64,000 nucleotides of DNA from JAITVB01 sp031553805 (GCA_031553805.1 JAVBLC010000018.1:1-64000); one strand, 5' to 3'. Shown: positions 16,555 to 26,076, counted from the first letter of the stretch. Made by a program: numbers and translations. Notes: a model not told the origin generated them from the sequence alone.

Positions 16555-18366
16555 TCATGTTCTTTTAAGCGGTTCAAACCCACGGTTGCCTGCCTCGAAC
16601 CCGGCGTTTTTGTAAAACTCGACGAATGTCAAACGCAGCGGGTGAACAAACGCGCTGAGCGTACTCATAAAGATGGTCAGCCCCTGGCCGATGGCCAGGA
16701 TAATGAGCATCACCAATTGTTTGACGATAATGATGTCGGGGCTCATTCCCATGGCCAGCCGGTTGAACACCAGGGCCAGGATCCCGCCCGAGATGCCCAG
16801 GGCGAAGAGACGGATATAAGAGAGCACGTCGCCCACGAATCCCGTCACGTCGTTGTAGGTGTTCCATAGCCCTGCGCCGAGGTTGACCAGCGGGTTTTTG
16901 CCCGGCGAATTCATGAAGAGCATCATGAACAACCCCACGCCGGTGACCGCGTAAAAAGCGACCGACGAGATCGTATAACCCGTTACGCCTGTCCGGGGCA
17001 AAAGCATGGCGGCCAACACCGAGACAATGACGGTCATCCATCCCAGGGTCGGGAAGATATATTTCACCCCCTGGGTCTTGGCGATCAGTACGGTTTTAAG
17101 CGACATCGCATAGAGCAGTTGGATGACTCCCAGCCCGATCGAGATCGGGAACAGGAGCTCAGGCGTGAGGAAATAGTCCTTCAGGCCGGCAAAGATGGGC
17201 TGTTCTGCCAATGGAATACCGCAGACATTACCTGTGATCAGGCCGAAGAATATGGTCGAGATGCCGCACAGCAGGACCAGCTTTATAATGGGGCGCATCG
17301 CCGGTTTTACCTTGCGGTAAAGGAGCAGGGCGGCCACGGCGTAGATCAGTCCGTAACCGGCATCGGCCAGGCAGAAGCCGAAAAAGAGCATATAGAACGG
17401 TGCGAAATAGGCCGTCAGGTCGATCGTTCCGTACTTCGGCAGCGCATAAAGGCTGCCGATCACCTCGAACAGGCTGGCAAACGCGTTGTTTTTCAATAGT
17501 ACCGGCGGATCGTCCTCCTGGGTCGGTTCGTCCTTGAAAAAGATCACCGCGGGATGTGTGTCGAGGAAAGCGTCGACCTGTTGCGCGGTTTCTTTCGTTG
17601 CCCAGCCGGTCATCACCGCCAGCGAGCCGTCGGCTTCGCGCGCGGTGGTTTTCGACACGCGGCTCAGGTGCAACTCTGCATGGAGTTCATCGCCGAGGGT
17701 GCCCAATCCGGACATGCCTTCGGCACAGCGTTCGAGGGTCGCTTCCACGTCCTTACGCTCGCGTAGCAGCCCGATCACTTCGAGTTCTTTGTCGGCCTGC
17801 GAAGCCACGGGGGCTTTGACGCTCAGCGCTTCAATCGCCAGGGGCGCCGATTCGGGGGTGGTCACCACTACGAAATAAACCATTCCGTCGACTTCCGAAA
17901 CAAGATTTACAATGTACTCTTCCTCCCACTTGGGCGAATGATTCTCGAAATCCTTGGCATAGGTGGTAAAGAAATGGAGGCAAACCCCTTGTTTTTCCAA
18001 GGCATGGATCGACGCGGCCGGAAAATCGCCCCACGGGGCCAGCTCAGCGATCTCTTTCGTCAGCCGGCCGATAGTTTGGTCGATCGCTTCGATGCGGGCC
18101 GAAGCCTCGACGTAACGGTCGAGGGTTTCGCGGGCCGAGCCGAAAGGTGTCACCGTCTGGCGGGTTTTCTCCTTCAGGCGTTTGCCCAGATCTTTCACAG
18201 CCCGGGCCTGGCATTCGGCGTCGGCCAGCAGTTGGCGTTCGCGCTCGTCGGGCGTCCATTGGCCCGAATCGATGTCGACCAGCCCCAGTTCCTGCAATTG
18301 GCTCAGGAACGCTTGGCTCTCCGTGTGGTGAAGCACGAAGCTGTATTTCATCATCGGTACGATCAT
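16555..18366 (-). CDS. ntpI: V-type ATPase subunit I (a subunit, stator and ion channel)
   Basis: A 603-residue subunit I. The N-terminal 300 residues are soluble and rich in coiled coil. The C-terminal half has about seven membrane helices, starting near YALPKYGTIDLTAYFAPFYM and including FGFCLADAGYGLIYA and the conserved channel helix FVGDVLSYIRLFALGISGG, whose Arg faces the rotor. The start overlaps the stop of subunit D in an ATGA arrangement, so the two are translationally coupled. An internal ATG five codons later (MMKYSFVLHH) is possible. Length is normal for bacterial V-ATPases. Confidence 0.94.
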   Translation of the reverse strand: MIVPMMKYSFVLHHTESQAFLSQLQELGLVDIDSGQWTPDERERQLLADAECQARAVKDLGKRLKEKTRQTVTPFGSARETLDRYVEASARIEAIDQTIGRLTKEIAELAPWGDFPAASIHALEKQGVCLHFFTTYAKDFENHSPKWEEEYIVNLVSEVDGMVYFVVVTTPESAPLAIEALSVKAPVASQADKELEVIGLLRERKDVEATLERCAEGMSGLGTLGDELHAELHLSRVSKTTAREADGSLAVMTGWATKETAQQVDAFLDTHPAVIFFKDEPTQEDDPPVLLKNNAFASLFEVIGSLYALPKYGTIDLTAYFAPFYMLFFGFCLADAGYGLIYAVAALLLYRKVKPAMRPIIKLVLLCGISTIFFGLITGNVCGIPLAEQPIFAGLKDYFLTPELLFPISIGLGVIQLLYAMSLKTVLIAKTQGVKYIFPTLGWMTVIVSVLAAMLLPRTGVTGYTISSVAFYAVTGVGLFMMLFMNSPGKNPLVNLGAGLWNTYNDVTGFVGDVLSYIRLFALGISGGILALVFNRLAMGMSPDIIIVKQLVMLIILAIGQGLTIFMSTLSAFVHPLRLTFVEFYKNAGFEAGNRGFEPLKRT

Positions 18367-18968
18367 ACGGCGTCCTCCTCCATATTTTCCTGACGGGTTT
18401 TCACGATCTTCTGCGCCGATTTCGAAAGGTTTTCCTCGTCTTCCAGGAAACGCTTGATTCGCAGAATAGCATCCTGATAACCAGGTATTTGCACCTTTTC
18501 GTAGAGGTTCACTTTCTGGGTGGTCTTCTTGCGGGCGTGGTCGAGCAACTGGGTGCGGCGGTTATGGAACTCGTATTCGAGCCCCAGTTTGGCCAGCCGT
18601 TTGAGCAGGTTGACCCCGTCGGCGATCCAGATCGGCGAACTGAAAATGTCATACGGTTTTTGCGCGAAAACCACTTCGTCGAGCACGGGGATTGCCACCC
18701 CGGCGATCTTTTTGTGGCTCATCTTCACGGCTTCGACCCGCAGTAGTTCGGGGTCGAACTCACCCCACAGTGCAACCATATAATCGTACTGTGCAGCCAA
18801 CTCTTCCAACTGTCGGACATATTCCGCTGCTGTGTCCTTGGCACGCTTTACCTCCAGGCGTAGCGCCGACTCCTTGCTCTTGATCGTGGGCAGGGCGCGG
18901 GTGCGGACCTTGAGTTGCTTGTTCAGCTCGGCCAGCGACGTTTTATTGAATTGAAACTTTATAGCCAT
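18363..18968 (-). CDS. ntpD: V-type ATPase subunit D (central stalk)
   Basis: A 201-residue subunit D. It is almost wholly helical, with the long N-terminal coiled coil beginning near FNKTSLAELNKQLKVRTRAL and a second near the C-terminus. It turns inside the A3B3 head and passes torque to the rotor. Its stop overlaps the start of subunit I by four bases. In many V-ATPases a subunit F gene lies near D. None is found here. Confidence 0.92.
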   Translation of the reverse strand: MAIKFQFNKTSLAELNKQLKVRTRALPTIKSKESALRLEVKRAKDTAAEYVRQLEELAAQYDYMVALWGEFDPELLRVEAVKMSHKKIAGVAIPVLDEVVFAQKPYDIFSSPIWIADGVNLLKRLAKLGLEYEFHNRRTQLLDHARKKTTQKVNLYEKVQIPGYQDAILRIKRFLEDEENLSKSAQKIVKTRQENMEEDAV

Positions 18969-19004
18969 ATTGTCAGCGGTAATTCCACCGGCGGTTCGGG
19001 ATCA

Positions 19005-20330
19005 TTAAGCCCGGAACCGCCCGTAGCGTTGCACGAATTCGTCCTTGATCGCCACTTCGGCCGGCGAGAAGTATTTCCCGAAGAGATACCACGCCTCGTT
19101 CAACATCTGTTCGATGTCGATGTTGACGTCGATGGCGAGCAGTTTTTCGGAATAGTCCTTCGCAAAGGCCAGGGCGCGTTCGTCGTAGTCGGTGAGGTCG
19201 AAACCGTTCTCGAGCTTCGTTTTGGCGTTGGCCGCGTCGGCGTAGAGGCGCACGGCGGCATTCATCACCTGCGGATGGTCTTCACGGGTCTTTTTGCCGA
19301 TCACGAGTTGTTTCAGGCGCGAAAGGCTGCGGAACGGGTCGACGATCACTTTCCCGGTGTCCGAGTCGGTGCGCAGGAACAGCTGCCCCTCGGTGATATA
19401 CCCCGTGTTGTCGGGCACGGCGTGGGTGATGTCGCCCCCCGAGAGGGTCGTCACCGCGATGATCGTGATCGAGCCCCCGTTGGGCAACTGCACCGCCTTT
19501 TCGTAGATCTTCGCCAGGTCGGAGTAGAGCGAACCCGGCATACTGTCCTTCGACGGGATCTGGTCCATACGGTTCGACACGATAGCCAGCGCATCCGAGT
19601 AGAGCGTCATGTCGGTCAGCAGTACGAGCACCTTTTCGCCTTTGTCGACGGCAAAATATTCGGCTGCCGTGAGCGCCATGTCGGGCACCAGCAGACGTTC
19701 CACCGGCGGGTTTTCGGTCGTGTTCACAAAGCTCACGATGCGGTCCAACGCCCCGGCGTTCTCAAAAATGTTCTTGAAGAACAAAAAGTCGTCGTTGGTG
19801 AGGCCCATCCCGCCGAGGATGATCTTGTCGGCTTTGGCCCTCAGGGCCACCATCGCCATCACCTGGTTGTAAGGCTGGTCGGGGTCGGCGAAGAAAGGGA
19901 TCTTCTGTCCGGTCACGATCGTGTTGTTGAGGTCGATCCCGGCGATCCCGGTAGCGATCAGCTCCGAGGGCTGGATGCGCTTATAGGGGTTCACCGTCGG
20001 GCCGCCGATCTCGCGCACCTCGCCCTCGACCGCCGGGCCGCCGTAGATCGGGTCGCCGTAGGCGTTGAAGAAGCGCCCGGCCAACTCGTCGCTCACGCGC
20101 AACGTGGGTGGTTCGCCGCGGAATACCACCTCCGAGTTTGTGGCGATATTCTCCGTCCCGGCAAACACTTGCAGCGTCACCTGGTCGCCGTTGAGTTTCA
20201 CCACCTGGGCCAGTTTGCCGCCCACGGTGGCCAACTCGTCGTTCGTCACGCCCGTGGCCCGCAGGGTAACGGTTGCTTTGGTGATGTTTTCGATTTTGGT
20301 ATATATCTTCTGAAAAGCTTTGGTTTCCAT
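19005..20330 (-). CDS. ntpB: V-type ATPase subunit B (non-catalytic)
   Basis: A 441-residue B subunit. It has the V-type features of an ATPase alpha/beta-fold protein without a proper Walker A loop: the site reads IPFFADPDQPYNQ near residue 155. Other marks are the conserved LTDMTLYSDALAIVSNRMDQ segment near 240 and PSKDSMPGSLYSDLA near 262. It alternates with subunit A in the head and contributes the arginine finger. The gene lies 18 bases downstream of subunit A. Confidence 0.95.
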   Translation of the reverse strand: METKAFQKIYTKIENITKATVTLRATGVTNDELATVGGKLAQVVKLNGDQVTLQVFAGTENIATNSEVVFRGEPPTLRVSDELAGRFFNAYGDPIYGGPAVEGEVREIGGPTVNPYKRIQPSELIATGIAGIDLNNTIVTGQKIPFFADPDQPYNQVMAMVALRAKADKIILGGMGLTNDDFLFFKNIFENAGALDRIVSFVNTTENPPVERLLVPDMALTAAEYFAVDKGEKVLVLLTDMTLYSDALAIVSNRMDQIPSKDSMPGSLYSDLAKIYEKAVQLPNGGSITIIAVTTLSGGDITHAVPDNTGYITEGQLFLRTDSDTGKVIVDPFRSLSRLKQLVIGKKTREDHPQVMNAAVRLYADAANAKTKLENGFDLTDYDERALAFAKDYSEKLLAIDVNIDIEQMLNEAWYLFGKYFSPAEVAIKDEFVQRYGRFRA

Positions 20331-20348
20331 AACTTCTTATTTATTTCG

Positions 20349-22106
20349 TCATTTCGCTTCCTGGGCCGATACCATCTCGTCGATCTGCCGTTTGTAATCG
20401 TAGTATTTTTCGCTTTCAAACGCCGCGTAGTTCATCTGTTTGAAGAGGTTGATCAGTCCCTTGAAGAAGACCGAGCAGTCTTCAAAACCGGCGTAGGCGA
20501 ACTTGCGGTCGCAGATGGCCAGGATCATCTTGAACATAAAGCGCTGGCGGGCCATCGAGGTGTTCGCGTCGATCGCGTCGAAGGCATCCTGTTGCAGGAA
20601 GACGAAGTCGATCAGTTCTGATTTCCAGTAACGGTCGTGGTAGTCGATCGGTACTCCGTCGTCGCCGAGGATGTTGATCTGTTCGTAGGCTTCCTTGCCG
20701 CGCAAAACGATCGTCTTGCCGCGCATCACCGTGTCTACCCAGTCGAGTTCGACCGTTTCGTCGAGGAAGTTGCGGATCTCGGGGTATTCGAGGTATTTCG
20801 AGTAGCTGTCCAGCGGGTCGATTGCCGGATAGCGCTTGCTGTCTGCACGTTGTTGCGACAGGGCGTAGAAACAGCGGGCGGCTTTTTTGGTCGACTCGGT
20901 CACCGGCTCCTTGAGGTTCCCCCCGGCGGGCGACACGGTGCCGATGAAGGTCACTGACCCCGTCGCCCCGTTGTTGAGGTGTACGTGTCCCGCACGGGCA
21001 TAGAAGTTCGAAATGATCGCCGGCAAGTCCATCGGGAAAGCGTCCTGTCCGGGCAGCTCTTCGAGGCGGTTCGACATTTCGCGCAACGCCTGGGCCCAAC
21101 GCGAGGTCGAGTCGGCCAGGATCAGCACCTTGAGTCCCATCGCGCGGTAGTATTCGCCGAGGGTCATCCCGGTGTAGACCGATGCTTCGCGGGCGGCTAC
21201 GGGCATATTCGACGTGTTGCAGATGATCGTCGTGCGCTCCATCAGCTTATACCCTGTACGGGGGTCTTCCAGATGGGGGAACTCTGCAAAAATTTCCACC
21301 ACCTCATTCGCACGCTCGCCGCAAGCGATCATGATGATCACGTCGGCGTCGGCCTGTTTCGAGATGGCGTGCTGCAACACGGTTTTGCCAGCCCCGAACG
21401 GCCCGGGGATGAAGCCCGTACCGCCGTCGGCGATGGGGTTGAACGTGTCGATCGCCCGCACACCCGTTTCCATGATGCGGTAGGGTCGCGGTTTCTCCTT
21501 GTAGGCGCCGATGGCCAGCTTGGCAGGCCACTTCTGGATCATCGTCACGTTGTGCTCTTTGCCTTGTGCATCGACGAGCACGGCCACCGTGTCGGTGATC
21601 TTGTAGTTGCCTTCTTTTACAATGCTTTTGACCGTATAGCTGCCCGCCATCGCGAAAGGCACCATGATCTTGTGCTTGATCCACTTTTCGGTTACTTCGC
21701 CCAGCCAATCTCCCGCACTGACCTTGTCCCCGCTTTGGGCCAACGGCACAAAGTCCCACGTGCTTTCGTAGTCGAGCGGATCGGTTGCGCAGCCGCGTTC
21801 GATGAAAAGCTTCTTCATCTGGGCCAGGTCGTTCTGCAACCCGTCGTAGTTGCGCGAAAGGATGCCCGGACCGAGGGTCACCTCGAACAGGTGGCCTTCG
21901 AATTCGACGTTGTCACCGACCTTCATGCCGCGGGTCGAGTCAAAGACCTGGATGTAGACCTTCTCGCCGATGATCTTGATCACCTCGGCCATCACCCGCA
22001 GGTCGCCGAGGAGCACGTAGCAGATTTCGTTCTGTCCCACCGGCCCATTCGCTCTGACCGTCAATAGGTTGGCGGTGATGCCGGTAATTTGCCCTGTTGT
22101 CTTCAT
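20349..22106 (-). CDS. ntpA: V-type ATPase catalytic subunit A
   Basis: A 585-residue catalytic subunit, which hydrolyses ATP to drive ion transport or could run in reverse. The Walker A loop is GPFGAGKT at residues 235-242, followed by the catalytic GERANEV segment near 270. The non-homologous insertion that marks A subunits, with DWLGEVTEKWIKHKIMVP, lies at about residues 133-150. The ADSTSRWAQALREMSNRLEE motif is intact. It starts 6 bases after the DUF2764 stop, so the genes are closely coupled. Confidence 0.96.
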   Translation of the reverse strand: MKTTGQITGITANLLTVRANGPVGQNEICYVLLGDLRVMAEVIKIIGEKVYIQVFDSTRGMKVGDNVEFEGHLFEVTLGPGILSRNYDGLQNDLAQMKKLFIERGCATDPLDYESTWDFVPLAQSGDKVSAGDWLGEVTEKWIKHKIMVPFAMAGSYTVKSIVKEGNYKITDTVAVLVDAQGKEHNVTMIQKWPAKLAIGAYKEKPRPYRIMETGVRAIDTFNPIADGGTGFIPGPFGAGKTVLQHAISKQADADVIIMIACGERANEVVEIFAEFPHLEDPRTGYKLMERTTIICNTSNMPVAAREASVYTGMTLGEYYRAMGLKVLILADSTSRWAQALREMSNRLEELPGQDAFPMDLPAIISNFYARAGHVHLNNGATGSVTFIGTVSPAGGNLKEPVTESTKKAARCFYALSQQRADSKRYPAIDPLDSYSKYLEYPEIRNFLDETVELDWVDTVMRGKTIVLRGKEAYEQINILGDDGVPIDYHDRYWKSELIDFVFLQQDAFDAIDANTSMARQRFMFKMILAICDRKFAYAGFEDCSVFFKGLINLFKQMNYAAFESEKYYDYKRQIDEMVSAQEAK

Positions 22107-22112
22107 AAATTC

Positions 22113-23003
22113 TTATCTTTTTTCTTCATTTTCGGGTTGGTCCTCGCCGGGTTCCACGATGCCCGATTGGGCGGGAATCCCCGACAGGTCGGCGATGAGC
22201 CGTTCGAACATCGTCCGGCCCACCTCTTTGTCCAGCGCCATCCAGCGGTGGATGATATTGATCTTTACGCAGTAGGCCAGTACTTTGTCGAGTGTGAAAT
22301 ATTCGAATACGGTCAGTTCGTCGGCCGTGTCCCAACGCAGGGCGTCGAGACGGCGTTCCTTGTCGACCATGTTGGTTTCGTCGAGGATGTGGAAGAGTTG
22401 GTCGAGGTAATCGATTTCGTTCTTCAGTCCGAAATCCGTCGCCGAACTGCGGGCCAACAGCGTTTCGATCTCGCCCTGTCCGACCAGTTCGGGAGCGATC
22501 TCGCGCTCCTGGGCGCGGGCCGTGATCGCGGCGCAGACGTTGCGCAGCGTGCGATCGAAAGCGTACCACGTCCGCACGAAACCGTTCGGCGAAGCCTCCA
22601 TCCGCTCATAGTAGCGGCTCCAGAGCGTCTTTTCGATCGGTTGCTCAGTGTCAATCTCCTCGTCGTTTTCGTCGGTCGCGTCGCCCTTTTTGCTGCGGTA
22701 TGCCGCCAGCACTTCCGTCACATACGCAGGCAGGCAACCCGGCTCCTCGGTGGTTTGCCCGACTGCCTCGCGCAACTCCGTTTCTGAGAGGTTGCCCAGC
22801 GCCGAAAAATTATTCTTTCCCGCAAGCAGGGCGATCAGGTTCGCCACGTCGTAGAAAAAATAAAATTCACGCAGCACCTCGGCGTCGGCAGGCGTCAGGT
22901 CGCCGGCGATCTCATCGCGCAGGGCCACGGCGTCGAAACCTTTCGCTTCGGCATCGGCTTGCAACTCGCGGAGTCCGGCGATCAGGCAATGGTATTGCGC
23001 CAT
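22113..23003 (-). CDS. DUF2764 protein, V-ATPase operon (likely subunit C role)
   Basis: A 296-residue, mostly helical and acidic protein of the DUF2764 family. It begins MAQYHCLIAGLRELQ, and FFYDVANLIALLAGKNN near residue 50 resembles the Y-D-x-x-N-x-K pattern of V-ATPase subunit C/d. In Bacteroidetes and spirochaetes this family takes the place in the operon where subunit C (the socket between central stalk and ring) would be expected. That role is inference from place and fold-like pattern. It has no membrane segment. A C-terminal acidic tail ends GEDQPENEEKR. Gaps to its neighbours are 7 and 6 bases. Confidence 0.85.
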   Translation of the reverse strand: MAQYHCLIAGLRELQADAEAKGFDAVALRDEIAGDLTPADAEVLREFYFFYDVANLIALLAGKNNFSALGNLSETELREAVGQTTEEPGCLPAYVTEVLAAYRSKKGDATDENDEEIDTEQPIEKTLWSRYYERMEASPNGFVRTWYAFDRTLRNVCAAITARAQEREIAPELVGQGEIETLLARSSATDFGLKNEIDYLDQLFHILDETNMVDKERRLDALRWDTADELTVFEYFTLDKVLAYCVKINIIHRWMALDKEVGRTMFERLIADLSGIPAQSGIVEPGEDQPENEEKR

Positions 23004-23010
23004 AACCCGC

Positions 23011-23628
23011 TTATTTTTTGATGAATAACAGTTCGCTCACTTTCGGGCGCAGGAATTCGCGGAAAAGTGCGTCGAAATCGTCGTCGCTGAAGCTGATATA
23101 GTAGCTCCCGTCCTTCGGGCCGATCTTGAAGCCGGTCTTCACGCCTTCGCCCGTGGTGATCTCCACGCCCTGCCCGAGGGTTTTGGCGGCCGCGGTCTTC
23201 AGGCTGTCGATCAGCTTTTGTTCGCTGCCCGGGGGCAGCATAACGCACAGGTCGGGGTTTTCGCACGTTGATCCGTTCCAATTCTGGGCCACTACGACGA
23301 TCAGCTCTTTGACCAGCGCCGGGTCGAGCAACGCCTCTTTCAGCACCGGGGTCACGTTGAAATCGATCAGCAGTTCCGTGATTTGTTGCTTGATAGTGCC
23401 GATGCTCTGGCGCGAGGCGAGCAGGATTTCGGTCTGGGTGTTCTTTTTCAGGTCGGCAGCGTTGTCCTGGGCGGTTTTCAGGATACTGGCGGCTTTGGTC
23501 TTTGCTTCTTCGATGATCGATTCGGCCTCGGCCTTGGCTTTGGCCAGCAGGGTTTCCGCCTCTTCGCGGCCTTTGGCCAACCCTTCGTCATAGAGTTTTT
23601 GCGTTAATTGTTGAAGCCTGTTTTCCAT
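23011..23628 (-). CDS. ntpE: V-type ATPase subunit E (peripheral stalk)
   Basis: A 205-residue subunit E. The N-terminal half is an uninterrupted charged helix rich in Ala, Glu and Lys (residues 5-80) that forms the peripheral stalk. A compact C-terminal domain follows. It starts the operon E-DUF2764-A-B-D-I-K. No separate subunit G/H gene, its usual coiled-coil partner, is present, and I found no promoter box in the 97 bases upstream, so it may be co-transcribed with the DUF4301 gene. Confidence 0.88.
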   Translation of the reverse strand: MENRLQQLTQKLYDEGLAKGREEAETLLAKAKAEAESIIEEAKTKAASILKTAQDNAADLKKNTQTEILLASRQSIGTIKQQITELLIDFNVTPVLKEALLDPALVKELIVVVAQNWNGSTCENPDLCVMLPPGSEQKLIDSLKTAAAKTLGQGVEITTGEGVKTGFKIGPKDGSYYISFSDDDFDALFREFLRPKVSELLFIKK

Positions 23629-23725
23629 ACTTTTATGTTTTTATTTTTGTCTTTTCTTATTTTTTACGGTGTATCTTCCCCGGGCTGTCGCCGGACAGCC
23701 TACGCCTACGGCACTGAAGAGGATG

Positions 23726-25189
23726 TTACTGGTGCTGCGGACGAAGCAGGTCCGCCACACTCTTGACCGGGTTGAACGTCGAAACCGGAACTTCCACGAA
23801 GAGCGTGTTCCAACGGGCCATTGCGCCGTTCCAAAGCCCGGGAAGCTCCTGGGCCTTCAACTCGCGGCCGTTTTTCGACTTGATTGAAATGAACCCGGTC
23901 AGCGGGTCGACGTATTTCTTGAGGTCAATTTTTTTACCGTTATAATCTTTCACAGAACAAACCAGGTCTACCGGATTGAAGTGTGTAGCTTCCCGCATCA
24001 GGTGGCCCTGTTCGGGAGCGATCTGCGACGATTCGGCGATCTGGAGCGATTGTGCCCCGCCGGCTTCGGCCACCCAGAAGGGACCGCCGCCCGGTTCGCC
24101 CTCGTTCTTCACCATCCCGCATACGCGGATCGGTCGGTCGAGGCGGTCGTGCAATGCCGCGGCGCGTTCCGCCGCCGGTCGCGTCGAAAAACCGGCCGGC
24201 AACTTATAAGACAGCTCTTCCGTGACAAACTTCTCAATTTCAGCCAGCAACGCTTCATCGGCCCCGGCGTCGAGCTTGCGCAAATACGCAAAACTCCGTT
24301 CACGCACTTCTAACAGCAGGTCGGCGATCACTTTTTTCCACAGGACGGTGTCGCCCTTCAAGTGGTCGGGCACCACGTTGTCGATGTTCTTCACGAAAAT
24401 CACGTCAGCGTCGATCTCGTCGAGGTTTTCGATCAGCGCCCCGTGTCCCCCGGGACGGAAAAGCAATGTGCCGTCCTCCTCCCGGAAAGGTTCGTTCTGC
24501 ATATCGACGGCCAGCGTGTCGGTGCTGGGTTTTTGCTGCGAATAGGTAATCCGGAAGGCTACGCCGTATCTCTTTTCGTAAGCGGGGCGCACTTTTTCAA
24601 CCAACTGTTCGAACCCGGCTTGGTGCTCGGGTGAAACGGTGAAGTGGATGCGCACCGTCCCATCGCCGCTCGGGGCATACATCGCCCCTTCGGCCAGGTG
24701 TTCTTCCAACGCGGTCCGATCGCTGTCCCCATACCGGTGAAACACTAAAAGGCCCTTGGGCAGGATGCCGTAGCCGAGTCCCTTGCCGATGATGGCGGCA
24801 ATCACCTCGCGCGGGGGGGCGTCTTCGGCGACATATTTTTTCAATTCGTCGTAAAAGGCAAATTGCGAGAGGCGTTTGAGCGAGTCGTCGACACATTTCG
24901 ACGGTTTTCCGTCAGCGACAAATTCGAAGAACTCTTTGAACATCCGGGTGGCAGCGCCCGATGCGGGGACAAATTTTTCGATCTTCAGCCCCTTGACCGC
25001 CTGGTCGTAACGAGCAGCGCGGTTTTCGATCTCGCCAACCGCAAAACGGCGGATCCCGTCACCAGCCACCGCTGCCGCGGTGATGGGCAAATACGGAAAT
25101 CCTTTACGAAAATAATCCAACATCCGTTCTCCCTGATCCGTCCCTGTCCCCCTTGCCTCCAGTTGTCGTTTATCTTGTTCCGTAAACAT
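23726..25189 (-). CDS. DUF4301 family protein
   Basis: A 487-residue cytoplasmic protein of the DUF4301 family. The segment EKFVPASGAATRMFKEFFEF near residues 90-110 resembles the nucleotide-binding loop of sugar-nucleotide pyrophosphorylases. RPGGHGALIENLDEIDADVIFVKNIDNVVPD near 260-290 resembles their sugar- and metal-binding region, so a nucleotidyltransferase-like fold is plausible. No function has been established that I know of. It lies 97 bases upstream of the V-ATPase operon on the same strand. It also has a hairpin (GGCTGTC with GACAGCC, 23683-23700) after its stop, without a T-run. Confidence 0.85.
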   Translation of the reverse strand: MFTEQDKRQLEARGTGTDQGERMLDYFRKGFPYLPITAAAVAGDGIRRFAVGEIENRAARYDQAVKGLKIEKFVPASGAATRMFKEFFEFVADGKPSKCVDDSLKRLSQFAFYDELKKYVAEDAPPREVIAAIIGKGLGYGILPKGLLVFHRYGDSDRTALEEHLAEGAMYAPSGDGTVRIHFTVSPEHQAGFEQLVEKVRPAYEKRYGVAFRITYSQQKPSTDTLAVDMQNEPFREEDGTLLFRPGGHGALIENLDEIDADVIFVKNIDNVVPDHLKGDTVLWKKVIADLLLEVRERSFAYLRKLDAGADEALLAEIEKFVTEELSYKLPAGFSTRPAAERAAALHDRLDRPIRVCGMVKNEGEPGGGPFWVAEAGGAQSLQIAESSQIAPEQGHLMREATHFNPVDLVCSVKDYNGKKIDLKKYVDPLTGFISIKSKNGRELKAQELPGLWNGAMARWNTLFVEVPVSTFNPVKSVADLLRPQHQ

Positions 25190-25312
25190 AGTTGCTCGAA
25201 TTTGAATAAGAAAACTTTGGTCTAAGTTCGGAAAAAAATCCGGAAAAAGATCTCAAAGGCCTACTTTTTTTCGCATTCTAATGAAAATTTAATACACGAA
25301 AATTAGTTATTA

Positions 25313-25477
25313 TACTTTTGTTGCGCGTTTTTGTTGAAATATAAACATGGTTATTGTATTCGAGGCATGTTTTATCGCCCGGCACACCTGACTCCCGAGC
25401 CCACGCTGAGGTCGTGGAGCGCTTCCTGGGCGGGCGGGAAAACAAAAGGCGGCCCTGCCGGGGCCGCCTTTTGGCGT
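25313..25477 (+). ncRNA. Candidate small RNA between promoter box and terminator
   Basis: This lies in a 311-base gap between two minus-strand genes. A plus-strand -7 box TACTTTTG is at 25313-25320. The sequence after it can fold: CGCCC (25376-25380) with GGGCG (25428-25432), enclosing CCACG (25401-25405) with CGTGG (25413-25417). It ends in the hairpin at 25444-25472. No convincing reading frame is present. The terminator is better oriented for the minus-strand gene next door, and I cannot assign the structure to a known RNA family, so this is only a candidate. Confidence 0.3.
25444..25472. terminator. Terminator of the beta-barrel protein gene
   Basis: AAAAGGCGGCCC (25444-25455) pairs perfectly with GGGCCGCCTTTT (25461-25472). 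On the minus strand it is followed by TTTTGTTTTC and lies 28 bases after the stop of the gene at 25501. It may also work on the plus strand. Confidence 0.8.
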
Positions 25478-25500
25478 TGGTCGCGTTGCGCGGGTTAGAA

Positions 25501-26052
25501 TTAGAACTTGAGTCCGAAGGTCAGCGAATAATTGATGTTTTTCAGCGAGTGGTCTTTCGACACGTCGAGCAGCCCATATTGTGCCCCGGCCCCGATCACG
25601 AAACGGCGGTTGAACACAAAGTCAAGGCTCCCGTCCACACCGGCGTCGAACCGCTCCAGGCCGTCGGCCCAGTCGGGATTGTTCAGGCGGTAGGCGCCGT
25701 AGGGCCCGACGCTGAGTGCCAGCGAAAATCCCCGCGTTACCGGGAAACGGAACGAGGCGAGTACCGGCACCTCGAGGTAGGAGAGGTTGAATGACTCTTT
25801 CTCGCCGATTCCGAATTTCCCGTCGACCGATGAGCCTTTCATCGAAAAGTTAACTCCCGGCTTCAGCGCAAACAGTTCGGAGAAGGCAAACTCGACTCCT
25901 GCTCCGGCTTTCAGTCCCAGTTTCAGTCCGTTGCCCCCTTCTGAAAATTGGCTGGCGTTGGCCCCCACGCGTACATCCCAGACGATCTGGGCCGAAGTTG
26001 TGGTAAACGTCATGGCCACAAGGGCGACCCCGATCAAAATCGTTTTTTTCAT
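25501..26052 (-). CDS. Small outer membrane beta-barrel protein (PorT/OmpX-like)
   Basis: A 183-residue outer membrane protein. The signal peptide is MKKTILIGVALVAMTF with cleavage near TTTSAQ. It is followed by eight or so alternating beta strands such as WDVRVGANAS, FALKPGVNFSMKG and YLEVPVLASFRF, and it ends NYSLTFGLKF with a terminal Phe. This is the common Bacteroidetes porin-like OMP_b-brl_2 pattern, whose members mostly have no known function. It is transcribed alone, divergent from the LuxR-type gene, with a shared upstream region of 79 bases. Confidence 0.8.
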   Translation of the reverse strand: MKKTILIGVALVAMTFTTTSAQIVWDVRVGANASQFSEGGNGLKLGLKAGAGVEFAFSELFALKPGVNFSMKGSSVDGKFGIGEKESFNLSYLEVPVLASFRFPVTRGFSLALSVGPYGAYRLNNPDWADGLERFDAGVDGSLDFVFNRRFVIGAGAQYGLLDVSKDHSLKNINYSLTFGLKF

Positions 26053-26076
26053 TGTCGTAAGATTTTTTTATTTGAT

